From Thermoplasmata archaeon (GTDB lineage: Archaea; Thermoplasmatota; Thermoplasmata; Thermoplasmatales; Thermoplasmataceae), in contig JAJZNS010000074.1 of the NCBI GenBank assembly GCA_021811635.1, positions 1 through 11,401 of the forward strand: 11,401 nt of DNA. The letters are read 5' to 3'. The notes under the pieces are model-generated. The model ran no database searches and was not told the DNA's origin. It was given only the letters and a program-made list of their open reading frames with translations. Position numbers and translations under genes: made by a program. Positions within the stretch are counted from its first letter, which is position 1, and each line of letters opens with the position of its first letter. Below, piece after piece: positions 1 through 6,110 of the stretch.

Positions 1-966
1 AGCGTTTTTTGGGGCTCTAATGGCTGAATTTATAAGGTTAAGCACATAGGGAACCAACCCAAGTATGTACAGATAACCGTAAAAGAGGGAAAGGTATGTG
101 ATCATTGCCAGATAGACAATGACGCCTGCGTAAATCCCAACGGCGGCAAACAGTGCATTCCTGTCAAAGACTATGCTTACTGCCATCTGCCTTTCAGCCC
201 ATGCAAGAAATGTGCGTTTGTCATCGCTTACCTTAATTCTGGGGCTTGCCGCAGGAGCATAGGCAATCTTGGCATGCTTTTCCCTGCATATCTTTGTAAT
301 TGCCGCGTCATCAGAAACTGCACTCGCAAAGTATTCAAGAGAAGCATCGTCCAACAATGATCGGCGGAAAGCGGCAGACCCGCCCCAGATAAAGCGCGTA
401 GGCCTGAACTCCATCAGCGTGGTGCCCATGTACCCCCAAATCTCCTTCACCTTTGCCCAGAATCCACCGTCTGCCTGGAATCTCGGGTATGTGCTCACCG
501 CGCTGACGTTGCTGTTCATGAAAGGATGGATCATTTCCTTGAGCCAGTAATGGGGTACCATGATGTCCGAATCTGCGATAACGATGATGTCGTAACCTGT
601 CTTCTTTCTTATTGCCGTGGTAATCGCCATCACCTTTCCGCTTGACGCGCTTGAGTATTTTTCCGTAATCAGTGTTTCTATTTTCAGGCTTGAAAGTACG
701 CTTGAGGCGGGATCATCGGGAAAGTCGATTACAGCCACCAGATGATAATTCCCATAATCCTGTTCCTGCAAGCTCCTGAGGTTAGCTTCCATATCGTGGT
801 CGATCCCTCTGCATGGTACAATGACAATTGCGGATAGGTCATAAGGCTCGTCGGGCGATGACCGATAGTAGTTCCTCTTCCAGTATAGGGTCAGGTAAAT
901 CCTTAGCAATATGAAAACGGTAAGCAGGAATATTGTCAGGTAGACGGCCAGATGAAAGAAAAACAC
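1..966 (-). CDS. Family 2 glycosyltransferase, membrane-anchored (N-terminal 322 residues, cut by window edge)
   Basis: This probably transfers a sugar from a nucleotide-sugar donor to a lipid or cell-surface acceptor at the cytoplasmic membrane. Residues 2-23 form a hydrophobic anchor. A GT-A catalytic domain follows, with IVIVPCRG (47-54), a DSD metal/nucleotide motif at 132-134, WGGSAAF at 194-200 and an acidic SDD at 218-220 that would supply the catalytic base. From about residue 270 the chain becomes hydrophobic again, with at least two membrane segments before the edge. The layout resembles ceramide-glucosyltransferase-like GT2/GT21 proteins. One oddity: that family usually has (Q/R)xxRW after the third acidic motif, but here the matching stretch reads ERQMAVS (258-264), keeping RQ and lacking RW. 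The start is a GTG with GGAGG nine bases upstream; no other in-frame start lies nearby. The family call is firm; the substrate is unknown. Confidence 0.85.
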   Translation of the reverse strand, partial: MFFFHLAVYLTIFLLTVFILLRIYLTLYWKRNYYRSSPDEPYDLSAIVIVPCRGIDHDMEANLRSLQEQDYGNYHLVAVIDFPDDPASSVLSSLKIETLITEKYSSASSGKVMAITTAIRKKTGYDIIVIADSDIMVPHYWLKEMIHPFMNSNVSAVSTYPRFQADGGFWAKVKEIWGYMGTTLMEFRPTRFIWGGSAAFRRSLLDDASLEYFASAVSDDAAITKICREKHAKIAYAPAASPRIKVSDDKRTFLAWAERQMAVSIVFDRNALFAAVGIYAGVIVYLAMITYLSLFYGYLYILGLVPYVLNLINSAIRAPKNA

Positions 967-975
967 CTTTTCAAT

Positions 976-980
976 CCTCC
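976..980 (-). promoter_or_regulatory. Shine-Dalgarno site of the glycosyltransferase
   Basis: GGAGG on the minus strand lies nine bases before the GTG at 966. It decides the start, because no ATG is available near the N-terminus. Confidence 0.6.
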
Positions 981-1038
981 CCGGGGCTTTGCATGATTAA
1001 TGGCAATATGCAGGAATTTGACCTGAGAGAACTCGGAA

Positions 1039-1057
1039 TCATCCTTTCTAAAGATGA
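1039..1057. other. Short hairpin between the glycosyltransferase and the tnpB remnant
   Basis: TCATC-TTT at 1039-1047 (with one bulged C) can pair with AAAGATGA at 1050-1057 around a two-base loop. It lies 74 bases past the tnpB stop, where a right-end hairpin of an IS200/IS605 element could sit. The rest of 967-1130 shows no convincing gene. The hairpin could also be chance. Confidence 0.25.
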
Positions 1058-1130
1058 ATGGTAAACTTGATACACAGTACTTACGGGGGAAACTTTGGAA
1101 TCTATTGCTGACATTGACATGCTCTCACAC

Positions 1131-1939
1131 CTAAAGAAATGGGCTTTCCGTTTGAGCGACTGCATTTACCACTGCTCGCACAGCTCGAATCTCTGCAGGC
1201 GTTAATTCATGAGTGGGCATCCACGCATCTTTGATTTCCTTTATCTTCTCCATGCCTTTTCTTTCCTTGTTTATTGAGACATTTAAATCAATCAATACGG
1301 TAAGTGTACATGCACTTTCAGCCTTGTGCGATGTATTCTGGATAATCCGGTTCCGTCCTGCATTTCCTGCGCTCTTTGCAAGATGGTGACTCCCCACCAT
1401 TCCATTTATGTTCTGATACTCAAAAGCAATGGGATCACGGTTTTCCACAAGGTTTCCGGAAAGTTTGTGTGAGAAATCATCCATCTCGCTCTCTATTTTC
1501 TGGTGAACCTTTGTCACCCATGTTTTTGCTTTCATTTTTTCCCTGATCCTTTCAACTTTCTTGATAGCTGTTTCTGTTTCCTCTTCAGTTTCTTTTCTGG
1601 TTTTCTGAGGAACTCTGGAAGTTCCATCCGCATCCCGTCACTGGTGGTGATGAGGAATTTCATCTTCTTGTCTATGCTGACCGGCTTGACAGGTTGAAAT
1701 TGTGAATAATGCATTGCTTCGAGTGCAATTATTTCCCAATTACTCTCCTTTACAGTATCCCTGAGTGTCCCCTTTAACCCGGATTCAATATCATCAATGA
1801 TTACCTCTCCTCTGTATTTAGGGTCACTGGCCAAATGATAGTTCATGAAACTAACCATGGTGTTGGAACAGTCATTCCTCTTTGACATGCCATTATATGC
1901 ATTGGGTGAATATATAGAAATCAGTCCGTTTTTATTCAA
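1131..1939 (-). pseudogene. tnpB: Decayed IS200/IS605-type tnpB (RuvC-like RNA-guided nuclease remnant)
   Basis: Two minus-strand frames carry consecutive pieces of one TnpB. The first (1939-1532) has a degraded N-terminal half, then the RuvC-I region with Asp at codon 1670-1672, ITTSDG, FLRKPEKKLKR and QLSRKLKGS. The second (1535-1131) continues with WVTKVHQKI, DFSHKLSGNLVEN, the RuvC-II glutamate in AFEYQN, GMVGSHHLAKS, then IDLNVSINKERKGMEK (RuvC-III) and a normal-looking TPAEI...SPFL C-terminus. The frames meet at an A6 run near 1535, so one indel broke the gene. The N-terminal wedge region is unrecognisable. The CxxC...CxxC zinc finger between KAESA and IDLN is deleted: about seven residues remain where intact family members carry several tens. 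All three RuvC acidic residues survive, but the protein cannot be whole. No tnpA is visible. Confidence 0.8.
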
Positions 1940-1959
1940 CCCCTGAATGGTGTGGGGCT
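1938..1959 (-). repeat. Possible left-end hairpin of the tnpB element
   Basis: On the minus strand AGCCCC (1959-1954) can pair with GGGGTT (1943-1938) around a ten-base loop, with one G-T wobble that works only on that strand. It lies just before the 5' end of the tnpB remnant. IS200/IS605 elements are recognised through subterminal single-strand hairpins, so this may be the old end. There are no target duplications, as expected for this family. Confidence 0.35.
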
Positions 1960-1975
1960 TCTAGGTCGCATATGC

Positions 1976-1986
1976 TAAATATTTAT
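1976..1986 (+). promoter_or_regulatory. AT-rich TATA-like box upstream of ftsZ
   Basis: TAAATATTTAT could place a transcription start near 2010, giving an untranslated leader before ftsZ. It sits just outside the tnpB remnant. It is nearly palindromic, so its direction cannot be read. Confidence 0.3.
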
Positions 1987-2088
1987 CCTGTATGCACAAT
2001 GTTTGACTTTATCAATCTTTGGTGAGCCATTCTAGCGATAACAATATGCGTTTACAAAGCTGAAAAGTGAAAAATAATCCTGAGAAAG

Positions 2089-2096
2089 TTAATATT
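2089..2096 (+). promoter_or_regulatory. TATA box with purine-rich BRE, ftsZ
   Basis: TTAATATT follows a purine-rich GAGAAAG and is centred 25-26 bases before the ATG at 2118. VAT has nearly the same spacing. It would give a leaderless mRNA starting at that ATG, and is the main reason for choosing 2118. Confidence 0.45.
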
Positions 2097-2117
2097 GCTC
2101 ACATTCTTAACTCGCTT

Positions 2118-3182
2118 ATGTCCCATGAGGCTGATCCGGATGCCGGCACACAGTGGATTGGCACTTCAGACGAGGAATTGCAGAAATTTGTGAATGCTTC
2201 CCAATCAAAAATCAAGGTTTTTGGCGTGGGCGGTGGTGGTTCCAACACAATCAACAGACTTTTCAAGGAAGGCATCAAAGGCGTGGATCTGATTGCATGC
2301 AACACTGATGCAAGGCATTTGAAAAGGGTACATTCAAATTACAAGGTCCTGCTGGGAGAGAATCTTACAAAGGGTTGGGGGACAGGAGGCGATCCAAGGG
2401 CTGGTGAAGCGGCCGCCAGGGAATCGGAACAGGAAATCCTTTCTTATGTGCAGGGCGGGGAGATCGTTTTCGTGACTACAGGCCTGGGCGGGGGAACCGG
2501 GACAGGAGCGGCTCCCGTTATTGCAGGTCTGGCAAAGGATCATGGCCCAATAACCATCTCCGTCGTGACCCTTCCTTTTGAGATAGAAGGGAAGGAGAGG
2601 TCAAGAAACGCTCTTGCTGGCCTCAGGAGGCTCAAGCAATCCTCCGACACCGTCATAGTGATTCCAAACGAAAAGTTGAACAAGGTAAGTCCAGATCTTC
2701 CCTTTGAGAAAGGGTTCAAGGCTATCGATGAAATTGTGATCAGCGCAATAAGCGCGGTTACCGAAATCGTTTCCAGGCCACAGACCATGAACCTAGACAT
2801 AAACGACTTGCGCGAAGTGATAAAGAACAGCAAGGAAGCAATGATTGGCATAGGCATTGGAGACGGGGACCCCCAAGAAGGTGCATCCGAGGCACTTAAG
2901 AATGCCCTTTCGTCTCCGTTCCTTGAAGTTGATCTTTCCACTGCGCGCGGGGTGATCATCAATATAACAGGCTCCGACCTTCCATTAAACGCGACAAATT
3001 ACGTTGTTGACGAAGTCAGGAAGATGGTTTCCAAGGATGCGAGGATAATCTGGGGTGGAGGGCGCGATCCTTCGTACCAGAATAAAATGCGTGTCACTCT
3101 TATAGTCACCGGGGTCACTTCCGCCTCCTCAAAGTCGGAGACCGGTACAGGTGGAGACGAAGACATAGATTTCATTTCCTGA
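2118..3182 (+). CDS. ftsZ: Cell division GTPase FtsZ
   Basis: Tubulin-like GTPase that polymerises into the division ring under the membrane. Numbered from the ATG at 2118 (354 residues), the glycine-rich nucleotide loop GVGGGGSNT is at 36-44, the tubulin signature GGGTGTG at 124-130, and the T7 synergy loop NLDIND at 225-230 carries the acidic residues that complete the active site of the next subunit. All GTPase elements are present. The tail after about 335 is short, Ser/Gly rich and acidic, ending DEDIDFIS, with no recognisable bacterial-type partner peptide. An in-frame GTG at 2067 would add 17 residues; it has no Shine-Dalgarno, while the ATG at 2118 has a TATA box at leaderless spacing. 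The TGA at 2061-2063 bars any longer form. Only this one ftsZ is visible; it stands alone, downstream of the insertion remnant. Confidence 0.95.
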   Translation: MSHEADPDAGTQWIGTSDEELQKFVNASQSKIKVFGVGGGGSNTINRLFKEGIKGVDLIACNTDARHLKRVHSNYKVLLGENLTKGWGTGGDPRAGEAAARESEQEILSYVQGGEIVFVTTGLGGGTGTGAAPVIAGLAKDHGPITISVVTLPFEIEGKERSRNALAGLRRLKQSSDTVIVIPNEKLNKVSPDLPFEKGFKAIDEIVISAISAVTEIVSRPQTMNLDINDLREVIKNSKEAMIGIGIGDGDPQEGASEALKNALSSPFLEVDLSTARGVIINITGSDLPLNATNYVVDEVRKMVSKDARIIWGGGRDPSYQNKMRVTLIVTGVTSASSKSETGTGGDEDIDFIS

Positions 3183-3327
3183 TCAACGGGTTCATTCTTC
3201 CCCGGACACTGTGTAATGCTATGTAACCCTGATTTTAGGTCAGATGGATCATTTGCGTTCGATGGGTATACGGACAACTTTCTGAGCGAATTGGGAAGTA
3301 TAATCAGGTCGTATCCCCATGCTTGAG

Positions 3328-3496
3328 TATCATGGACGGTTATCAGTCCACTTCACCTGCCAGCATCCTGATCTCCCAAGGCAGGAGCGGTCACGATGAC
3401 AGCCCAGAGTCTATGAGCTCTGGAAACGCTTTTCACCCTGTAGAATAATGTTCAATAGGAACTTGGCGCATTCTGCGGAAAATTCAGCGAATTTTT
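3328..3496 (+). ncRNA. Candidate structured small RNA (speculative)
   Basis: A GGGAAG-TATAAT site at 3293-3304 could start a transcript near 3328. Within it, CCTGCC (3356-3361) pairs perfectly with GGCAGG (3380-3385), and CCAGAG (3404-3409) with CTCTGG (3418-3423) around an eight-base loop. The stretch ends in an AT-rich hairpin followed by T residues. No known RNA family was recognised. The ends are inferred from promoter spacing and the last hairpin. It could instead be ftsZ trailer sequence. Confidence 0.25.
3479..3496. terminator. AT-rich terminator-like hairpin
   Basis: AAAATTC and GAATTTT form a perfect seven-base-pair stem with an AGC loop, ending in five T residues; the mirror-image A run lets it act on either strand. 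Archaeal termination relies mainly on T tracts, so the hairpin itself may not matter. Confidence 0.35.
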
Positions 3497-3562
3497 GCCT
3501 GATCATGTGGTTAACGCATCTTTCCTCCCTGGGAAGTTGTTTGCTTTATTCACAAATAAACC

Positions 3563-3570
3563 TTTTTAAT
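3563..3570 (+). promoter_or_regulatory. TATA box of the transketolase-transaldolase operon
   Basis: TTTTTAAT would start a transcript near 3593-3596. A second candidate, GCATAAATT at 3599-3607, would start it near 3629, just before the Shine-Dalgarno site. The choice matters, because only the first would include the leader ORF at 3596. Confidence 0.4.
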
Positions 3571-3595
3571 GCGTTCATGAATACACCCGGAGCAG

Positions 3596-3658
3596 ATGCA
3601 TAAATTCTTTTCATACTACGAGAAAGAAATTCTTGGGGAGGTTCCAGACGTTGAATAA
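3596..3658 (+). other. Possible 20-codon leader ORF overlapping the transketolase start
   Basis: An ATG at 3596 opens a 20-codon frame (MHKFFSYYEK..., TAA at 3656-3658) in a different frame from transketolase. The ATG lies 27-30 bases after the TTTTTAAT box, so it could be the first codon of a leaderless transcript. Its codons 14-16 cover the transketolase Shine-Dalgarno, and its stop lies within the third transketolase codon. If translated, it would couple or interfere with transketolase initiation. Chance is a fair alternative for so short a frame. Confidence 0.25.
3637..3643 (+). promoter_or_regulatory. Shine-Dalgarno site fixing the transketolase N-subunit start
   Basis: GGAGGTT, part of a longer GGGGAGGTT, sits seven bases before the TTG at 3651. 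The upstream in-frame TTG at 3633 overlaps this region and has no site of its own. Confidence 0.7.
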
Positions 3659-4478
3659 ACTTGGGCCAAGGGATCTGGATGAAATTGCAGATTTTGCCAG
3701 GAAGATAAGGCTGAATTCAATAAAAATGGTCTGGGAGGCAAAAAGCGGGCATCCCGGTGGATCTCTCAGTATAGCAGATATTCTTGCCGTGCTGTATTCA
3801 AAGGTAATGAATGTTGACCCCTCCAGCCCAACCAGGCCTGACCGCGACAGACTGGTCATGAGCAAGGGCCACGCCTCTCCTGCGATGTATTCTACGCTTG
3901 CCCTGAAAGGTTTCTTTCCCGTGAGTCTGCTCACCGGATTCCGTAAGCTGTCTTCCAAACTCGAAGGTCATGTACATTACGGTGTTCCCGGAGTTGAAGC
4001 CTCTACTGGATCCTTGGGGCAGGGCATCGGTATTGCCGTGGGTATGGCGATTGCTGGAAAGCTGGACAATGCTGAATACAGGGTGTACGCAATAATCGGC
4101 GACGGGGAGAGTGAAGAAGGCAGCGTTTGGGAGTCCCTTATGGCAGGGTACAAATACAAGCTTTCCAACCTTGCAGTAATACTTGACAGGAATATGGTGC
4201 AGCTGGACGGCTTTACTGAGGACATCATGCCAACTCCGGATATAGCACAAAAGGTGAGATCATTCGGCTGGAACGTAATAGAAATAGATGGGCATAACTA
4301 TCAGGAGATATATGCCGCCCTTCTTAATGCTAAAGAGTGCACAGATCTGCCCACCCTCATAGTTGCTCATACCGTGAAGGGGAAGGGCGTTAGCTACATG
4401 GAGAACAATCCAAAATATCACGGACAGGCTCCTGAGAGCCAGGATCTGTTTGATAAGGCTATGGAGGAACTTGCTTGA
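3651..4478 (+). CDS. tkt: Transketolase, N-terminal (thiamine diphosphate-binding) subunit
   Basis: One half of a split transketolase, which moves two-carbon ketol units between sugar phosphates in the non-oxidative pentose phosphate pathway. This subunit (275 residues) binds the diphosphate and metal of thiamine diphosphate. Numbered from the TTG at 3651, KSGHPGGSL is at 31-39, MSKGHASPA at 70-78, STGSLGQGIG at 118-127, and the cofactor motif begins GDGESEEG at 150-157 and ends with Asn at 181 in LDRNMVQLDG. All expected residues are present. The TTG start is rare, but a strong Shine-Dalgarno seven bases upstream supports it; a TTG at 3633 would add six residues. It heads an operon, overlapping the C-subunit gene by four bases, so the halves are probably made in equal amounts. 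Bacterial enzymes are usually one chain of over 600 residues; the split form is common in archaea. Confidence 0.93.
   Translation: MNKLGPRDLDEIADFARKIRLNSIKMVWEAKSGHPGGSLSIADILAVLYSKVMNVDPSSPTRPDRDRLVMSKGHASPAMYSTLALKGFFPVSLLTGFRKLSSKLEGHVHYGVPGVEASTGSLGQGIGIAVGMAIAGKLDNAEYRVYAIIGDGESEEGSVWESLMAGYKYKLSNLAVILDRNMVQLDGFTEDIMPTPDIAQKVRSFGWNVIEIDGHNYQEIYAALLNAKECTDLPTLIVAHTVKGKGVSYMENNPKYHGQAPESQDLFDKAMEELA
4463..4467 (+). promoter_or_regulatory. Shine-Dalgarno site for the transketolase C subunit
   Basis: GGAGG inside the last codons of the N-subunit gene lies seven bases before the TTG at 4475, the same spacing as for the N subunit. It is 19 bases from the ATG at 4487, so TTG is favoured. Confidence 0.65.
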
Positions 4479-5422
4479 GCTACGTAATGGAAAGTCTTAG
4501 GGATGCATACGGTGAAGAGCTAGTCAGGCTCGGGGGAAAGAACAAGGATCTTGTAGTTCTGGACGCTGATCTATCCTCCTCAACAAAGACAGCAGCCTTT
4601 GGAAAAAAATTCCCTGATCGCTTTTTCAACATGGGAATAAGCGAGCAGTCTATGGTGGCTACAGCTGCAGGTCTGGCATTGTCTGGCAAGAAGGTTTTTG
4701 CCTCTACTTTCGCGGTCTTCCTGATGAGGGCCTACGAACAGTTGAGGCAGTCTGTCTGCTACAATTACGTGGATGCCAAATTTGTGACCACGCACGCCGG
4801 AATAACCGTCGGTGAGGACGGCGCAACACACCAGATAATCGAGGACATAGGGATAATGTCAGGCCTTCCGAACATGTCGGTTATAGTACCGGTTGACTCC
4901 GTAGAAACAAGGAGCGTCATTCAATATATTCACGATTCTACAAAAACACCATATTATGTGAGATTGTCAAGAGAAAAATTCCCTGTGATGAACGACCGGA
5001 ACTACGAATACGTTCCTGGTAAGTCCGTGACATTCAAGGATGGCTCCGACATAACAATATTTGCAATCGGCGCGATGGTGAGGTTTGCGATTGATGCAGC
5101 CATGTCCCTTAAGGAAAAGGGCATTGACGCAAGGGTGGTGAACATGAGTTCTATCAAGCCGCTCGACGAATCAGCAATAATAAAGGCAGCTGCGGAGACC
5201 GGCGGCATAATCACGGCGGAAGAGCATTCCATTTATAACGGGCTGGGCAGCAGGGTCGCGGAAGTAATCTCAGAAAACAGGCCGGTTCCTATGAAGAGGA
5301 TCGGCATGCGTGATTCGTTCGGCAAGTCCGGAAACGGCTGGGAACTCTTCGATTACTTTCATATGTCAGCTTCAGATATAGTGAGAGAGGCAGAAATGGT
5401 ATTCAGGGAGGAAAGAGCATAA
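4475..5422 (+). CDS. tkt: Transketolase, C-terminal (pyrimidine-binding and C-terminal domain) subunit
   Basis: The partner of the preceding subunit; the active site forms between them. Residues 1 to about 170 are the pyrimidine-binding domain, with DADLSSST at 30-37, GISEQSM at 54-60 (Glu57 matches the glutamate that activates the thiamine ring), and [15 protein letters not shown] at 106-120 with the substrate-binding His119. The remainder is the transketolase C-terminal domain, including SSIKPLD and ITAEEHS. The length, 315 residues, is normal for archaeal C subunits. Its TTG start overlaps the upstream TGA (TTGA), a classic coupling arrangement; an ATG 12 bases later is possible but poorly spaced from the ribosome site. 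The stop shares one base with the transaldolase start. A stand-alone DXP synthase or pyruvate dehydrogenase beta subunit is unlikely given the paired N subunit. Confidence 0.93.
   Translation: MSYVMESLRDAYGEELVRLGGKNKDLVVLDADLSSSTKTAAFGKKFPDRFFNMGISEQSMVATAAGLALSGKKVFASTFAVFLMRAYEQLRQSVCYNYVDAKFVTTHAGITVGEDGATHQIIEDIGIMSGLPNMSVIVPVDSVETRSVIQYIHDSTKTPYYVRLSREKFPVMNDRNYEYVPGKSVTFKDGSDITIFAIGAMVRFAIDAAMSLKEKGIDARVVNMSSIKPLDESAIIKAAAETGGIITAEEHSIYNGLGSRVAEVISENRPVPMKRIGMRDSFGKSGNGWELFDYFHMSASDIVREAEMVFREERA
5406..5411 (+). promoter_or_regulatory. Shine-Dalgarno site for transaldolase
   Basis: GGGAGG near the end of the transketolase C-subunit gene, ten bases before the transaldolase ATG at 5422. 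Confidence 0.5.
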
Positions 5423-6087
5423 TGAAAATATTCCTTGATACGGCAAATGTTGAAGAGATCAAACAGGGCGTTTCCTGGGGACTGGTGGATGGAGTTACGA
5501 CGAACCCTTCATTGGCGAGCAAGGAGAAGGGAAGGGATTTCAAATCGATCGTTAAGGAAATCCTCAAAATTACGCCAGGCCCGGTAAGCATTGAGGTAGT
5601 AGCCGAGGATTACCAGGGTATGATGGAACAGGCACTCAAGATTAGGGAACTGGGTGATAATGCAGTGGTCAAGATACCCATGACTCTTGAAGGTCTCAGG
5701 GCAATCAAATCACTGAAGGAGAAGAGGATTCCTGTGAACTGCACTCTAATATTCAACCCGATTCAGGCCCTTTTCGCTGCCAAGAGCGGCGCAGAATACG
5801 TATCCCCTTTTGTAGGGAGGCTTGACGACATTGCTGAGGACGGTATGGGCATCATCGGGCAGATCAAGCAGATCTTTGTGAATTACGGCATCGAGACCAA
5901 GATTCTGGTGGCATCCATAAGGAATCCAGTCCACGTGCTTCGTTCTGCAATAATTGGTGCGGACGTTGTCACACTGCCTTTTGAGGTGCTCAAGAAACTG
6001 CCTACTCACCCAAAGACAGACGAGGGCCTCAGGAAATTTGCGGAAGACTGGAAAAAGATATCACCGGATGGGAAATTCTTCCTCTAA
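5422..6087 (+). CDS. tal: Transaldolase, small TalC/MipB-type
   Basis: A class I Schiff-base enzyme that moves dihydroxyacetone units between sugar phosphates, completing the pathway begun by transketolase. The 221-residue chain is a single TIM barrel. The Schiff-base lysine is Lys84 in AVVKIP; LDTAN is at 5-9 and GVTTNPS at 24-30. Small members of this family are either transaldolases or fructose-6-phosphate aldolases. The aldolase of E. coli has Gln59 and Tyr131; the equivalent residues here are Glu58 (SIEVVA) and Phe130 (SPFVGR), the transaldolase pattern. The ATG overlaps the transketolase stop by one base (TAATG), so it is the third gene of the operon. Its stop lies only 23 bases from the stop of the opposing aCPSF1 gene. 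Confidence 0.93.
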   Translation: MKIFLDTANVEEIKQGVSWGLVDGVTTNPSLASKEKGRDFKSIVKEILKITPGPVSIEVVAEDYQGMMEQALKIRELGDNAVVKIPMTLEGLRAIKSLKEKRIPVNCTLIFNPIQALFAAKSGAEYVSPFVGRLDDIAEDGMGIIGQIKQIFVNYGIETKILVASIRNPVHVLRSAIIGADVVTLPFEVLKKLPTHPKTDEGLRKFAEDWKKISPDGKFFL

Positions 6088-6110
6088 TTCTAATCGCTGG
6101 ACGCAAGCCA

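Larger units (their letters stand above)
3183..3595. other. Long gene-free stretch between ftsZ and the transketolase operon
   Basis: I see no credible protein here on either strand; the only long frame is antisense to the end of ftsZ. No tRNA T-loop pattern and no RNase P or SRP core motifs were recognised. The stretch does hold a TATA-like site with purine-rich flank at 3293-3304, four possible hairpins (3356-3385, 3404-3423, 3479-3495, 3520-3536) and the transketolase promoter region. Confidence 0.5.

Noticed and set aside
269..550. Plus-strand frame of 93 codons
   Set aside because: It lies opposite the glycosyltransferase, whose minus-strand frame is open throughout with family motifs.
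971..1165. Minus-strand frame of 64 codons between the glycosyltransferase and tnpB
   Set aside because: It overlaps the tnpB C-terminus in another frame and has no recognisable motif or start signal.
2046..2063. ATG at 2046 in frame with ftsZ
   Set aside because: It is followed after five codons by an in-frame TGA at 2061-2063.
3253..3275. tRNA T-loop suggested by GTTCGA at 3256
   Set aside because: The bases after it do not fit GTTCRANNC, and no acceptor or anticodon arms can be folded around it.
3393..3450. C/D box small RNA beginning at ACGATGA
   Set aside because: The C box is imperfect (RTGATGA expected) and no CTGA D box lies at the right distance.
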